Below, one piece after another: positions 10,681 to 22,535 of a stretch of 64,000 nt of DNA. The position numbers were made by a program, and so were the translations under genes. A model generated the notes under the pieces. That model ran no database searches. It was given only the letters and a program-made list of their open reading frames with translations, and had not been told where the DNA came from. The number at the start of each line of letters is the position of its first letter. Positions within the stretch are counted from its first letter, which is position 1. The DNA comes from Capsicum annuum (Eukaryota > Streptophyta > Magnoliopsida > Solanales > Solanaceae). The stretch lies in the NCBI RefSeq assembly GCF_002878395.1, contig NC_061121.1:12547831-12611830 (forward strand), given 5' to 3'.

Positions 10681-13600
10681 CTACTTTTTAGTCTTCGAGG
10701 GACCATCAGCGATGGACAGCTTAGCCAAGTTCTCCCCGGTAGGGTTGAGCTCATCCCAAGCTTCGATCCATGTCACCATGGCATCTCCTAGTTTGGTGAA
10801 ATAGGGATCGATCTTGGAAAGTTTCTCCTTGACCTGCTTCGCAAGCTCGAGGTAGCATTGCTGGACAGTTTTGCACTCTTTAGGAAGGGTTGCAGCTTGG
10901 AAAAAGGGGATGATCTCCTCTTGCCAGAAGATTCCGTTGTACTCCTTTTTGAGGTTAACGAACGGGTTGCTAGCTTTGCTGTGCCATATATAGGGTAGAC
11001 CAGTCTTGATTCCTAGCCCCAAATGGTCACAGATGACCTACACATTTGACGATAAAAAGGCTTCATAAAACATCAAAATGTTCGTTCACTCTCTATATGA
11101 TCAGAAGGCCACAAACAGATAGACATCATATAAGGCACCCTAGACAAACAAGCTCCTTTTTTTTAACCAAGAAACGTAACTACAGGAAATATGGGAAGTA
11201 CGCTTACCTTGGTACACCAGCCGGCCCACATATCGTCGTAACGACCAATTGGCTGACCGTCACCCATGAGACCAAAGTACATTGCAGGTCCAATGAGGTC
11301 ACGGTCAAACGCCAAATTCATTCCACACATGGGGAACAAAGTGCCTTTTGGAATTGTCAAGACAGCATCAACGTATCTGTAATAAAATATTAATGGTAAT
11401 GGGATAAGTATAGCTTCCAAGCACAATTCGACAATTAATCAGATAAGCTCTACGATTTGCCTTATGAAAAGTGGGACATACCTTGTGTTCCTCTCATGAG
11501 GCTTAACAAGCTGTGTGGGAGCATCGTAGTCAGGGATGTTGAGCCACAGTCCATGAGAAACAGCTGTTGGAGCACCCTCACGCATGCTGAAAGGGTAGCC
11601 ACGGACGAAATCTGCACCTTCTCTGTATGGATCATACAGTGTGTTGAAGAAGTGTGGAGTGGATGGGCACAGGAGGTTCTTGATGTGCTGCTCAAGTGCA
11701 TTGATATCCTTGCCAGATGGGTCTTTGGCAACCTTCACATCATCAGAAAATATTTCAGCACGTGAACAAGATAACCAAAAAGATAAACTCTCAAGCATTA
11801 GAGCATTTGAGATCAAGGCATTGAAACAAAACAACAACATACCAGTGTATTCACATATAGTGGGGTCTAGGGAGGGTAAAATGTACGCAGTCCATACCAC
11901 TACCTCCGAAGAAGTAGAGAGGCTGTTTCCGATAGACCCCCGGCTCAGGACATGGCATTGAAACAAAACTCAGGATAAAAATTTTACAATTTAAGGTGCG
12001 CAGAGCGATATGAGGAAAACATAACTCAGTCATTTAAAGTGGATTTAAGCAATGCCATGGGACCAAGTTCAAGAATGGTGCATATCTGATGGTGGCCACA
12101 GAAACAAAGCCTTTTCAACATCAGATCAATAAAGCTATCACATGAAATCGTTAAATGAGGTACCATGACTACGTAACAATGGCTCAACCAGTAGAGAACA
12201 CATATAACATTAATCTCAATCCGTACATCATTTTAACTAAACATGAATGCAGAGACAAAACAATGCCAAAGCATAAACTTGTAACAAATCTTGCACCTCG
12301 TTATGTGTAAACATATACCAAAGATCTAGTTTTTATGGTGCAAAAGAGTAAGATCTGTCACCACACTTGATTTCACATAAAAACTATGAATACCTTAGCA
12401 AAAGCAAACAATTCAGTAAGAAAAAGAATTCAGCCTTTGCACAAAAGGATATAAATCATGATATAACTGCAGATCAGTACTTAAGAACCTTTCAAAATTC
12501 ACCAAGATCTAAAACTTTTTCCTTCCCCACCACACGAAATCGAAAAACATAAACCAGTGCCCCCCACCCCCAAACAACCCCAATTCAATACTTTAAAACC
12601 CTTCAAAATTCACAGAGATCCAACTTTTATTCTTCCCCGCCACAAATTAAAACTAAGCAACCACAAAAACAGAAACATAAATCAAGGAAAACAAACAAGA
12701 AATACCAAATCACATAACTAAATTTCCCATATTGGGCCATCAATCCTTCAAATTTAATCAAGATCCAATTTTTATCCTTCCCCACCACAAATCAAAACTA
12801 AATAATCACGAAAACACAAACACAAATCAGGGAAACAAACAAAAATTGAACACACACATAAACTCCTCTCCAAATTCAATACGTCAAAATTCACCAAGAT
12901 CCAATATTTATCCTTCCCCACCAACAATCAAAACTAAACAATCACAAAAACACAACACAAATTAAGAAAAACATACAAATGTTGACCCCTTCCCCCCAAA
13001 TACGCTACTTTAAAACCCTCCAAAATTCACCAAGATCCAATTTTTCTCCAACCCCACAACAAATCAAAACTAAGCAATAACAAAAATATCAACAAAAATC
13101 ATATCAAACAAAACAAAAAAACAAGAATCTTGAAAAAAAACTCAAAGAAATCATCATCAATGTTGTAAATATACTTCTTCTCTGACACCATATAACCAAA
13201 GCACCAACAAGCAGAATCCTTAAAGAATATACAAGAAGCCTTTGGACCCAAAATCCCCAATTCAATGCTTTAAAACCCCTCAAAATTCACCAAGATCCAA
13301 TTTTTATCCTTCCCCATCACAAATCAAAACTAAATAATCACAAAAACAGCAACATAAATCAAGGAAAACAAGCAAAAATTAAAAACACTCTTCCCCCCAA
13401 CCCCACAAATCCAATACTTTAAAACCCTTCAAAACTCACCAAGATCCATTTTTTCTCCAACCCCACCACAAATCAAAACTAAATAATCACAAAAACAGCC
13501 AAATAAACACAAATCAGGGAAAATTGAGCCACCCTCCCCCCAACCACCCAAATTCAATACTTAAAAAACCTTCTAAATTCACCAAGATCCAATTTCCATC

Positions 13601-14275
13601 CAACCCCACCACAAATCAAAACTAAACAATAACAAAAACAGCAACACAAATCAGATCAAACGAACAAAAATATTAAAGGGTCAAAAAGTCAAGAATCTCA
13701 AAAAAGTATATATCTTAAAACACCAAATTCAATATACTTTAAAACCCTTCAAAGTTCACCAAGATCCAATTTTTATCCCAAAATTCAATATTAAAACCAT
13801 TCAAAATTCACCAAGATCCACTTTTTATCCAACCCCACCACAAATCAAAACTAAACAATCACAAAAACAACACCACAAATCAGATCAAACAAACAAAAGG
13901 GTCAACAAATCAAGAATCTCAAAACAAATATATATGTATATGTATATGTATACTCACAAAGCAATCATCATCAATGGTGTAGATATACTTCTTCTTAGAG
14001 ACCATATACCCAAAGCACCTACAAGCAGAATCCTTAAAGGATATACAAGAAGCCTTAGGACCCAAAATCCTGTTAATGTCATTCCTATTATAGAGTTCAT
14101 AATCAAATCCTTCAGGGACCTTAATGGTCTTTGAAGGATCACCATCTTGAACAATGATCAAATGGTATGGTTGAAAAAATGGCCTCCACATTTCCAAGAA
14201 ATCAAGATTTCTTATTGTTGGAATTACTATATCAAGTTCATCTTTCAACAATGGTGTTGATGGTGTTGCAGCCAT
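10681..14275 (-). CDS. RGP: Reversibly glycosylated polypeptide / UDP-arabinopyranose mutase
   Basis: There are four exons: 14275-13958, 11732-11482, 11376-11208 and 11037-10681, with GT-AG borders and matching phases, giving 364 aa, the usual family length. The enzyme interconverts UDP-arabinopyranose and UDP-arabinofuranose at the cytosolic face of the Golgi for cell-wall arabinans. Visible features are [22 protein letters not shown] at the N-terminus, the IDDDC metal/nucleotide-sugar motif at 101-105, [13 protein letters not shown] (Arg150 and Arg157, where the family is self-glycosylated), [19 protein letters not shown] and YDDMWAGWC. There is no signal peptide or membrane segment. Intron 1 is 2.2 kb and highly repetitive (see separate entries); introns 2 and 3 are short. 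A TATA box lies about 77 bp upstream of the ATG. The gene appears intact. Confidence 0.96.
11833..11953 (-). mobile_element. 121-bp RTE 3'-tail insertion in RGP intron 1
   Basis: This short sequence is nearly identical to the last 120 bp of the LINE at 3132-6768, in the same orientation, ending in (AAC)n on the plus strand. It is bounded by a perfect 16-bp target duplication, GGCATTGAAACAAAAC (11817-11832 and 11954-11969). It starts at CCTGAGCCGGGGG on the minus strand, so it is a 5'-truncated LINE copy or a non-autonomous derivative. Confidence 0.88.
12485..13915 (-). repeat. Direct-repeat array in RGP intron 1
   Basis: About ten diverged copies of a 60-90 bp module are present. On the plus strand each has TTCAAAATTCACCAAGATCC, an ATTTTTATCCTTCCCCACCA block, then CAAATCAAAACTAA and CAATCACAAAAAC. 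Copies are centred near 12509, 12618, 12759, 12895, 13030, 13290, 13439, 13583, 13759 and 13812. The spacing is irregular (about 55-260 bp). Only the central part is well conserved. Confidence 0.85.
13150..13257 (-). pseudogene. Broken copy of the 3' part of RGP exon 1 inside intron 1
   Basis: This 108-bp stretch matches 13963-14070 (the end of exon 1) at about 87% identity. Read on the minus strand it stays open and encodes [17 protein letters not shown], then a second conserved block ending IDDDF. It carries substitutions at otherwise conserved positions (Arg to Trp in SACRCFGY, Cys to Phe after IDDD). The splice donor that follows the real exon (TTT then GTGAGT) is lost, because two bases are missing and it reads TTTGAGTTT. 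No acceptor is evident in front. It is a by-product of the local duplication that built the intron array. Confidence 0.85.
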
Positions 14276-14351
14276 TCTGCAAAGCTAATTCTCTATGAAT
14301 CTTGTGGGGGGGGTTCAGATTTTTGAGTAAAGAGAGCTAGGGGTTGTGTTG

Positions 14352-14359
14352 TATTTATA
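14352..14359 (-). promoter_or_regulatory. TATA box of RGP
   Basis: The minus-strand TATAAATA lies 77 bp upstream of the RGP start codon, a normal distance for a plant core promoter with a short leader. The leader is pyrimidine-rich near the ATG. Confidence 0.65.
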
Positions 14360-14482
14360 ATAGTATATAGTTGAAAAGAAAGAGTCGACTTTTATTATTT
14401 TTATTTTTTTGGAGTTATTTGTTGACTGAAATATTATTACTTGAATTAATCTCACTAGGTTTGCATACATCTAAGTAAAGCG

Positions 14483-15067
14483 TAGGGATGACAATGCGGC
14501 GCTGCGGGTGCGGGTGTGGTGAAGTGAGGATTTTAGATTATGTAAATATGGTGTGGGTTTAAATAAGTCTTTTTTTTAATAATGTGGGGCGGGATGGTTT
14601 GTGGTATATGCAGATTTAAATTAAAAATAAATAAAAATTAGTATTATTTTTATAAATCTACCTAAAATTATATGTATTTTTCTCTTAAAATTTTATGATA
14701 TTTAAAATAATATGTATGACACTATAAATAAATAATTTTATAATTTTTAAAATTTCTTTATTCATCTTAATGAAAAATTGATATTTGATTATTACTTGTA
14801 TACGTGATACTTTTCTGATAATTTCTTAGTGAAAAGTGATATAATAGAAATTGGTTGTTGCTATTTCCTAGTATTTAAAATATAATGGTTTTCAATGGAG
14901 TTATAAATTTTTCAAAAAGAAAAAAATGTGGGGCGGTGCGGGTATCGCGGGTATAAATGTGGAGCGAGTTTATGCGGGTATAAAGGTGATGCGATATGGT
15001 GCGGGGCGATTTTAAAATTTACGATTTTAAAAAAAAATCGTACCGCACTGCACCATTGCCACCCCTA
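14483..15067. mobile_element. Non-autonomous hAT-type element (585 bp)
   Basis: The left end TAGGGATGACAATG matches the reverse complement of the right end (CATTGCCACCCCTA) with two mismatches. The flanks carry an 8-bp duplication with one mismatch (GTAAAGCG 14475-14482; GTAAAGAG 15068-15075), the hallmark of hAT. Inside are GC-rich subterminal motifs (GCGGGTGCGGGTG, GCGGGTATCGCGGG) around an AT-rich core. There is no transposase. Confidence 0.8.
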
Positions 15068-15311
15068 GTAAAGAGTATTACTTACCGATGTTCATGTTGC
15101 TAAACATAGCTATTTGATACTAGTTTAATTGCACGTATTAATTATTTAAAATTAAATAATTTATCTATTGCAGAAATTTTTAATGCAGTGTAAAAGTTTA
15201 AATCACTTTTCAAAGATCCTTCACACTTTAATATAATAATATAAATATAAATATATATTTTAGTTTAAGCACATATATATTTTACCACCAGAAGCTCTAA
15301 GTGGTTGATGG

Positions 15312-15487
15312 TAGGGGTGTACAGACCAAACCTTCAAGTCAAACCGAACCGACGAACCAAATCAAATCGAGAAAAAAAATCGACTTATGGTTTGGTTTGA
15401 TTGGTTTGGTGTTGGAAAAAAAAAACTAATCATTCTTGGTTAGGTGTTAACCAAAAAAAAATCAAACCGAACTCGAATCAAACCGAC

Positions 15488-15524
<37 letters not shown>

Positions 15525-16711
15525 CAAACTTTTTTATATATAAAATATTAATTATAATCTACTTTTTAAATACTTTTTCAACTAGTTTTAGTAATTTTCA
15601 ATAATTTGAAAGTAGATGTAGATATATATTTAGATTTGGGCCTTTAAGTTGTAATATTTGTCCATTAATTGCTAATTAAATGATCGAAAACTCAATATAA
15701 ACTTAAAATCGAAAATTTTCACTCTTCATCTAACTTTTTAGTTTCAAAAGATTTTTTTGCTCGTCATTTTTTCATAATTATGATTTTTCAATAGCACATG
15801 AGTGAAAACATATTTGATCTAATCTTCGATTACAATATAATTGTAAAAACTAAAGAATATAAAAAAAATGAAAAAAAACTAAAAAACCGAGTAAAACCTA
15901 AATCGAAAAAATCAATTTTATGTTGGTTTGATTTGGTTTATAGTTTTAATAAGGGAAAAGGACACTCTATGACCTCTTTGAAAAATACTAATCCAAGTTT
16001 GGGCATTTGAACATATAATGTCCAGTCGGGTAAACAAATGTCATTTTATGGTTATTTCCTAATCTTTCTCAATTTGGGTCATTTTGATCCACGTAGTCCA
16101 TATACAGTCCATATACAATACTGATAAAATATTCAACTTGCGCAATTTGACCCTTTTAAAAATATTTCAATTTTTTTTTTTGCTATAAATTTTTTAATTG
16201 ATCAAATATTCTGCTTTTTTTCATTGTTTAGAAATAATAATTAAATTATATAAAAATTATATACTTATTAAATAAAATCTGTATCTATATAAGATATATG
16301 TATAGAAATTGTATAGTTCTATCGAAATTGTATAGTTCTATCAAATATGTATATGTACAACATATATATGGAGAGAGAGAGAGAAAGTGTATAAAAATTA
16401 TATAATTTTTGTATAAAACATGTAAAAAAAATATACAGTTATTATATAAATTATGTATCAAAACTGTATAATTTTCGTATAGAATATTTATATGTATAAG
16501 ATTTGTATAAAAACTGTATAGAAGGTGTGTAGAAATAGTATAGAACAAGTCAATGAAATAGCTAGAAAGTGAAATTTAAATTTATGGCCATTTTCATGGA
16601 AATGGTTTAATTTGAAGTGTCGTTTTTGTCTTTTTCCCTTTAATAAACCAACATGATTGTTTTTTTTTTTTTAAATAAAAATCGAACCAACCCGACCTAT
16701 GTACACCCCTA
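15312..16711. mobile_element. Non-autonomous hAT-type element (1.4 kb) with a nested insertion
   Basis: The ends are TAGGGGTGTACA and its inverted copy TGTACACCCCTA. The flanks are GTTGATGG (15304-15311) and GTTGATAG (16712-16719), an 8-bp hAT-type target duplication with one mismatch. Subterminal AAACCGAACC / GGTTTGGTTTG repeats are typical of a very common Solanaceae family, which recurs at 62808-64000. It contains a (TA)n tract at 15490-15520 and the nested element 15952-16639. Confidence 0.85.
15952..16639. mobile_element. Element nested in the hAT element 15312-16711
   Basis: The inverted ends are AGGGAAAAGGAC and GTCTTTTTCCCT (reverse complement AGGGAAAAAGAC), with a perfect 6-bp flank duplication TTAATA (15946-15951 and 16640-16645). 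The 688-bp interior is AT-rich with no coding capacity. An 87-codon minus ORF at 16285-16548 is low-complexity and not called. The superfamily is undetermined. Confidence 0.7.
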
Positions 16712-16719
16712 GTTGATAG

Positions 16720-17337
16720 CTAAGAGAGACACATCAATTTGAACCTTATTTGTGGTACAATTATTCTTTTTCTATATTTAAAATATTTTCTTAATTTTAA
16801 AGTCAAGGTACGATTATTCTTTTTTCTATATTTAAAATCTTTCCTTATTTTTAAAGTTAAATCTTTACAAAATCATTGATTATATTCTTATTACGTAATT
16901 AAAACTTTTAAAATTTTGGTACTTCATAAATTTGTTTTATTTTAACACTTTTATATTTATTTCTTAATTTTTCAAATCTTCTTAAAACCAAATTTAATTG
17001 ATTTAGAATTCTTAAACTAATGAAAAAGTATTATTTGTCATTAATTTTGATGACTTCTAATAAGAAAAGGTTTTACCATAAATATATTTAATGAATTTTC
17101 AATTTTTAAATATTAGAAAAAATAGTGAAAAGACAATTAGTGATTAAGATGTCATATTGAGAAATTGCAATTAAGGACTCATAAAATGAATTCCTTCTTC
17201 TTCTTTACTTTTTCTATTTTTTTTAATATTTATTTTGAAATCTGATTAATTTAAATTTATATAACTAAATTTTACTCTTGAGAGTAAGATGTTATCAGCT
17301 AAAAAGCAACTGTTTTTCAAATCCCAAAATCAAAATC
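16720..17337. other. AT-rich intergenic DNA, no feature recognised
   Basis: A TTATTCTTTTTCTATATTTAAAAT-like segment occurs twice (near 16760 and 16815), a local duplication of about 50 bp. Nothing else is recognised. Confidence 0.5.
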
Positions 17338-18110
17338 TCTAGTTGAGAATAGCATGCTACTTACGATTTATGTATTTATTTGGCAAAGAAAATATTGGAA
17401 AGTAAATAAAAATGCATTAAATAGTAAGTCTTTAATTGATTTAAATACAGACAGACTTCGTTACTAGTATTAGTTAGAAAAAAAAAAAACAATTTCTAGT
17501 TGAGAATAGCAAGTTACTTACCATATATATTTTGTTTGAAAACATTAAAAAAAAAGTAAATTGCATTAAATGGTATGTATTTAATTGATCTAAGTAAAGA
17601 CATAGTATTTTGTTAGGAGTTGTATTAGAAAAAAAACAATTTAGTTATGAAGATGTCACAGTAAAATTGTAGTTAAGGATTTATGAAATAAATCCTACTT
17701 GACTTTCTGATTCATGCTTTTAAATTAGGTATATATTTTTTTCTTTTTCGATTTTTTGCAATACTTGTTTTGAGATTTAGTAATTTAAATTTATGTTACT
17801 AAATTTTACTTTGGGAGGTAACTAACATACTATGTGTCAAAAAGCAACTCCATAATCTTGAACCTAAATATTCTAATTGAGAATAGCAGGTATAGTTACT
17901 ATTTGTGTATTTGTTTGAAAAAAAAAATTATATTGGAAAGTATTTAAATGCATCAAATGGTAAGGCTTTAATTGATGTAAATAAAGACAGATTTTGTTAG
18001 AAGTTATATTAGAAAAAAAAAAAAAAATTTAGTGAGCAAGATGTTATAACGAAAATTGCACTTAAAGGAATTATGAAATGAATTCTACTTGAATTTTTTA
18101 TCCATTCTTT
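17338..18110. repeat. Diverged tandem array, three copies
   Basis: Units starting near 17338, 17497 and 17873 share TAGTTGAGAATAGCA at the start, then a GCATTAAATGGTA segment, TTTAATTGAT, and an AAAGACAGA...TTGTTAG block. Each unit ends in an A run followed by a TTTAGT...AAGATGT segment. Part of the unit (AAGATGTCATA...ATTGCAATTAAGGA) also occurs at 17145-17180. Spacing is irregular because copies differ in length. Confidence 0.75.
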
Positions 18111-20467
18111 TAATTGAATTCTATTCTTTTGAAAAATATTAAAATGCATCAAATTAGATTAATTTTAATATTTTAAAGTTAAAATTTAGATTTTTAAAAA
18201 CTATATGTATATAATATTATAAGTTATAACTCTTCTTATATTAATACGATGAAAGACATATATTTAAAATGTTGATTAAAATTCATCTAGTCTGACCATT
18301 GAAACATGAAAAATAACAAATAAAAGAAAATTTTTTGAAGTAGTAAGCAATGGTCGTGTTAATCTTTATTGTTTCACAAAATTGTTCATGTACGTAAAGT
18401 AATAAGTTGCATTAGTTAATTAGGATTAAATGTAACTTTATTGCTTTTGAATAAAGACATAATTAAATATTGTTGAGATGGTTTGAACATGCTTAATACA
18501 AACTTTCACATGTATTTGCCTAGTAAAAATCACATGATAAGTATTGAAATGGGATTAGGTAGTAAAACTAAAATCACATGATACAAATTTCTCTTCCTAA
18601 AAAAGTCATTAAAAATTCTAAAAAAGTCATTAAAAATTCATGAAAATTTAGTTAAGATAGCAGAACCTGAAGGATTCTACGCATAACGAAAGCTTTTTAT
18701 AGAAATGTAGGATATAATTATGTATAAAAGATTCTTGTGGCTCATCGAATTCATATATAACAAAAATTTAGTGCATCGAGCTGCTGGACTTAAGGAATCA
18801 TAATTTTTGTTACGCTTATAATAGATATGGTATTTAGTAGGAGTGTTTAGGTGAAATTAGATAGTTATATGTTCATATAAAGCTAATCAATTTGTCTGAT
18901 GAAATTTATCGATCCTCTAATTTTAAGAGAAATCTAATTTATCTTTAAAATGATTAAAATCGTAATAAAATTAAATAATAAATATTATATATGGTGAAAT
19001 AGTTATAAAGGATTCAGAGTTCTAATCCAACTAGATTGATTGAAGTCGACTACTCATATTATTTGAACTAGAAAACGAGATAAGTGCGCACACACAAATA
19101 ACGTTGAATCATTATTTTAAAAAAAAATCCTTCGTTTTATATAGTAGAAAAAAGGATTTGAGGGACTCAAAGAGTATTTTTATCATTTCGACTATTGTAT
19201 CTATGAATAACTAATCTTGATATTATCATTCCATGATCTAACAAGTGTAAAATAATTATAACTTTGGTATTTAAGTTATATCAAAATTAGTAATCAAACA
19301 AAAGAATAACACAATGCTAAATTTTTATGTTGAGATTATTTATTTATACAATATACCAAACATTTCCTTAGAATTTAAATGTATAACCTATAATGGTTGA
19401 GACCCTTTCATTGCTATTTTAGAACATTTTGGTATTTTTACCTTATTTATGTTTGTGTAATTTTCTGATAAAGTTTATTGAATTAAACCTCTTTTTAAAT
19501 GGATGTTTTTTGTCATATATTTAAAGTCAAACTGTTCATTTTCCAACTACTTTAAAAAGTTTTTTTTTTTTTTTTTTGGTTAATTTCTTAAAAATGTTAC
19601 TATAAGGCTTGGCATATCTAATGTCATTGTTAGGCTGCCTTTGCAATAGCCAATCACATGTCTAATTAAGTACTTCTATCCCTAATAATTTGTTTGATTT
19701 TTTTAATTATAATTACATTTCTAAAAGGATTGATATATTCTTATATTAAAAAAAATAAACATTTTTTTTAATGCTACGAATTAAAACTACCTATGCAATT
19801 CGTTCATAATATATGTAGAGTGGGTGCTCTATTCAGCAATACAGGATGTTTTGAAGATTTTTTTATACAATTGATTTTTTTTACCCGATTTTTATTCTTA
19901 ACAATTCTTACGTTCAAAGCAAGATATTGTCTAATTAGATCATGAATTACAAATGTCTGAAAAAAATTCTATTAATATTTTACTAGATAATCTATATTGT
20001 TGTAAAGAAAGTGAAAGAGCCACGACAATGACAGAAAAAGTTATTATAGTCCATTATTAAAAAGATGAGACACATATATGTTTACCCCAAATGTTATTTT
20101 AGGGGCAAGGGTAACTAATTTCGAGATTAATTTTATGATGAGTTCATCTATATTTGATTGAGATAAAATAATAAAATAACTTATTCTGAGATTATAATGT
20201 TATTTTAATCCCACATTGAGAATGGCATAACAATCTCCAAATAACTAATGTCGGGATCTCTCATCTAAAAAGTTAAATCATTAGAAATAATATCTTTTAT
20301 TTATCTAATTATTCAGCAAGCACCATCTCATGTGCTGACCTAATTCTTTTTTATACTTCAAACACGTGAAATTTCTTTTGATAATATGTAATGGAGAATG
20401 GCGTTATAATCAAATCAATTCATCTGATATAATAATTAGCTATGTGACTATCATTTCTAAAAAAAAA
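18111..20467. other. AT-rich intergenic DNA, no gene recognised
   Basis: There are no ORFs with protein character, no RNA gene and no complete element. The part around 20080-20300 (ATTTCGAGATTAATTTTATG and related) looks like a degraded MITE of a common solanaceous type, without clear ends. Confidence 0.45.
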
Positions 20468-20735
20468 ATTAGCTATTAGAAATAAGACGCTTTTATTTAT
20501 TTAATTAGTGAGAAGATTCTATTCCTGGAATAGCTTAATTATCATTTTTTGGCAGTAATCACAGTATACTACTAATAAACACTAGAAATGACTTTTATGT
20601 AAATGAGAAGATTCCAACCCTATAATTAATAGCTTAATCTAATTAGCATTAGTATTGTCCTGCATTTCTTAGGCAGTAATTAATTAGATTGCTATTTGCT
20701 AATAATAAATACTAGAAATGACTTTTTATATAATA
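20468..20735. repeat. Two-copy tandem duplication of about 120 bp
   Basis: Both copies have GAGAAGATTC, then AATAGCTTAAT, GGCAGTAAT and ACTAGAAATGACTTTT in the same order. The first runs about 20468-20596 and the second about 20583-20735. Confidence 0.7.
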
Positions 20736-22068
20736 AAAATGATTTAATAGTGCATGTTGCATATATAACTATACAACAAAATTAATCTTATCGGGATTGT
20801 CGTCCTAAATACGCATTGCAATACATAAATTTAAATTTACTCAAACTCCAATATATATACGGATCACAAATTGAAAGAAGAACTATGCAATAATTTGTAT
20901 CATGACTCAGTCCATCATACTTTTTACACATATAATCTTGGTTTAAAATATTAATTAAATTATAGCAAATCAAAGCTATAATCAAAGTTTTAGTTGAACT
21001 GTCTACGTAGACCGTACTTAAATATCACTATAATAATTTAATATTAATCTTAACTAGTTGGAATATTTCTAAGACCTTTTAAAAATTTAGAAAATATTGG
21101 AAAAAATGGAATATGTCATTTTGTTATTTATATATATATATATGAACCACAATCGAGGTATAAATAATCTTGAGATAGTCAATTTCAAAATCAATAATAA
21201 TATGAAACGTGAAAAAAGTATAATCTTTCACCCAAAAAAATATATAATCTCATAATTACTTTGAATTATAATCTCGTAACTTATTTGAAAAATCATAATA
21301 AAACGATTACTTATGAATGTGTGTTGGTTGATACCGACATTATTATAAAAGATTAAAAGTGTAGTTGTAATTGTAGTGATAATTATTTTTCACCGTTTCC
21401 TTCTGCTTTGTGCTTGAATTTACTATATTTGAGTCGAAAATCTTTTAGAAACAATTTTTCTCTATCCTTCTCAGACCTTATTAGTGAAATTTCACTGAAT
21501 ATGTTATTGTTGTTTAAAATTCCAAGTTTATATAATTGCTTTCTCTATTCCAAAATACTTTCATGTTTTTCGATTTTCAAGAGTCAATTTAATTACTTTT
21601 CAAAGTTAAATTAGATGAAATTAATTTGCTTTAAAATTAAAATATAAATTTTCTTAATTAATATGAGAAAAATTACTTCTTAAAATATTAATTAAAATTA
21701 ATATCGTTCGATTCTTAAAAAAACAATAATGTAAAATATGTTTCTTTTCTATTAGTAGTAGGGAAGTGTATGAGAGATGGGTTAACATAATATGAACATT
21801 TTGACAATATATTATATTCCAAAAATAACGTGTTTTGACAGCAAATGTCCAGTTAGAAAACAACGCATTTTCACCAAAACTTACTACTAATACTATTATT
21901 AAATTATAATTTCACATGTTCATTGTTTTCCCATCTAATTATTTGCACGTCTTCTACACTTCTTCTAACATGTCTTCACATGTCATGAAGTGCTTTGCAT
22001 GCAACCTTTTTGGAAAAAATTATTACGTTTTTTTTTTAATGCAAACAAGAAGAAGAAAAAAGTACATT
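20736..22068. other. AT-rich intergenic DNA, no feature recognised
   Basis: It includes a short (TA)n tract near 21130. Small ORFs here are low-complexity and chance-like. Confidence 0.45.
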
Positions 22069-22535
22069 ACAATAAGAAAGATTTACTTTTTTTTATATAT
22101 ATATATATATATTGTGCGCAATTACTTTACGAGTTTCGATTGTGGCATAGGTGAAATTTCGAAAAATTCATTTGAGTTTGAAATGGTGCAATGCACGTTC
22201 CAATAAGAAAGATTTACTTTTTTTTATTTTTTATTTTTTCATGTATTGCTCGTAACTACTACACGAGTTTTAATCGTGGCATAAGTGAAATTTCGAGAAA
22301 TTTATTTGAGTTTGAAATGGTGCAATGCACCTTACACTAAGAAAGATTTACTTTTTTTTTTTTTTTTTTCGTATTACTCACAACTACTATAGGAGTTTCA
22401 ATTGTGGCATAAGTAAATTTTGAGAAATTCATTTGAGTTTGAAATAGTGCAATTGGAACTTTAAAAATGTCAATATGATATAAGTGAAATTTCAAGAGAT
22501 TTTTATTGAGTTCGAAATGATGTAAGTGGAGCTTT
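22069..22535. repeat. Tandem array of a ~132-bp unit, 3.5 copies
   Basis: Copies begin at about 22071, 22202 and 22336 (AATAAGAAAGATTTAC plus a T run), with a partial fourth from about 22460. Each contains ACGAGTTTCGATTGTGGCAT, a GTGAAATTTCGA block, and TTTGAGTTTGAAATGGTGCA. The T run is of variable length and, in copy 1, has a (TA)n tract attached. Confidence 0.85.

Noticed and set aside
12485..13915. Spaced direct repeats considered as a CRISPR-like array
   Set aside because: Repeats are diverged, of variable spacing, AT-rich and inside a plant intron; spacers are themselves repeats.
16285..16548. 87-codon minus-strand ORF rich in Tyr, Ile and Leu
   Set aside because: It comes from low-complexity TATA/GTATA DNA inside a non-autonomous element.
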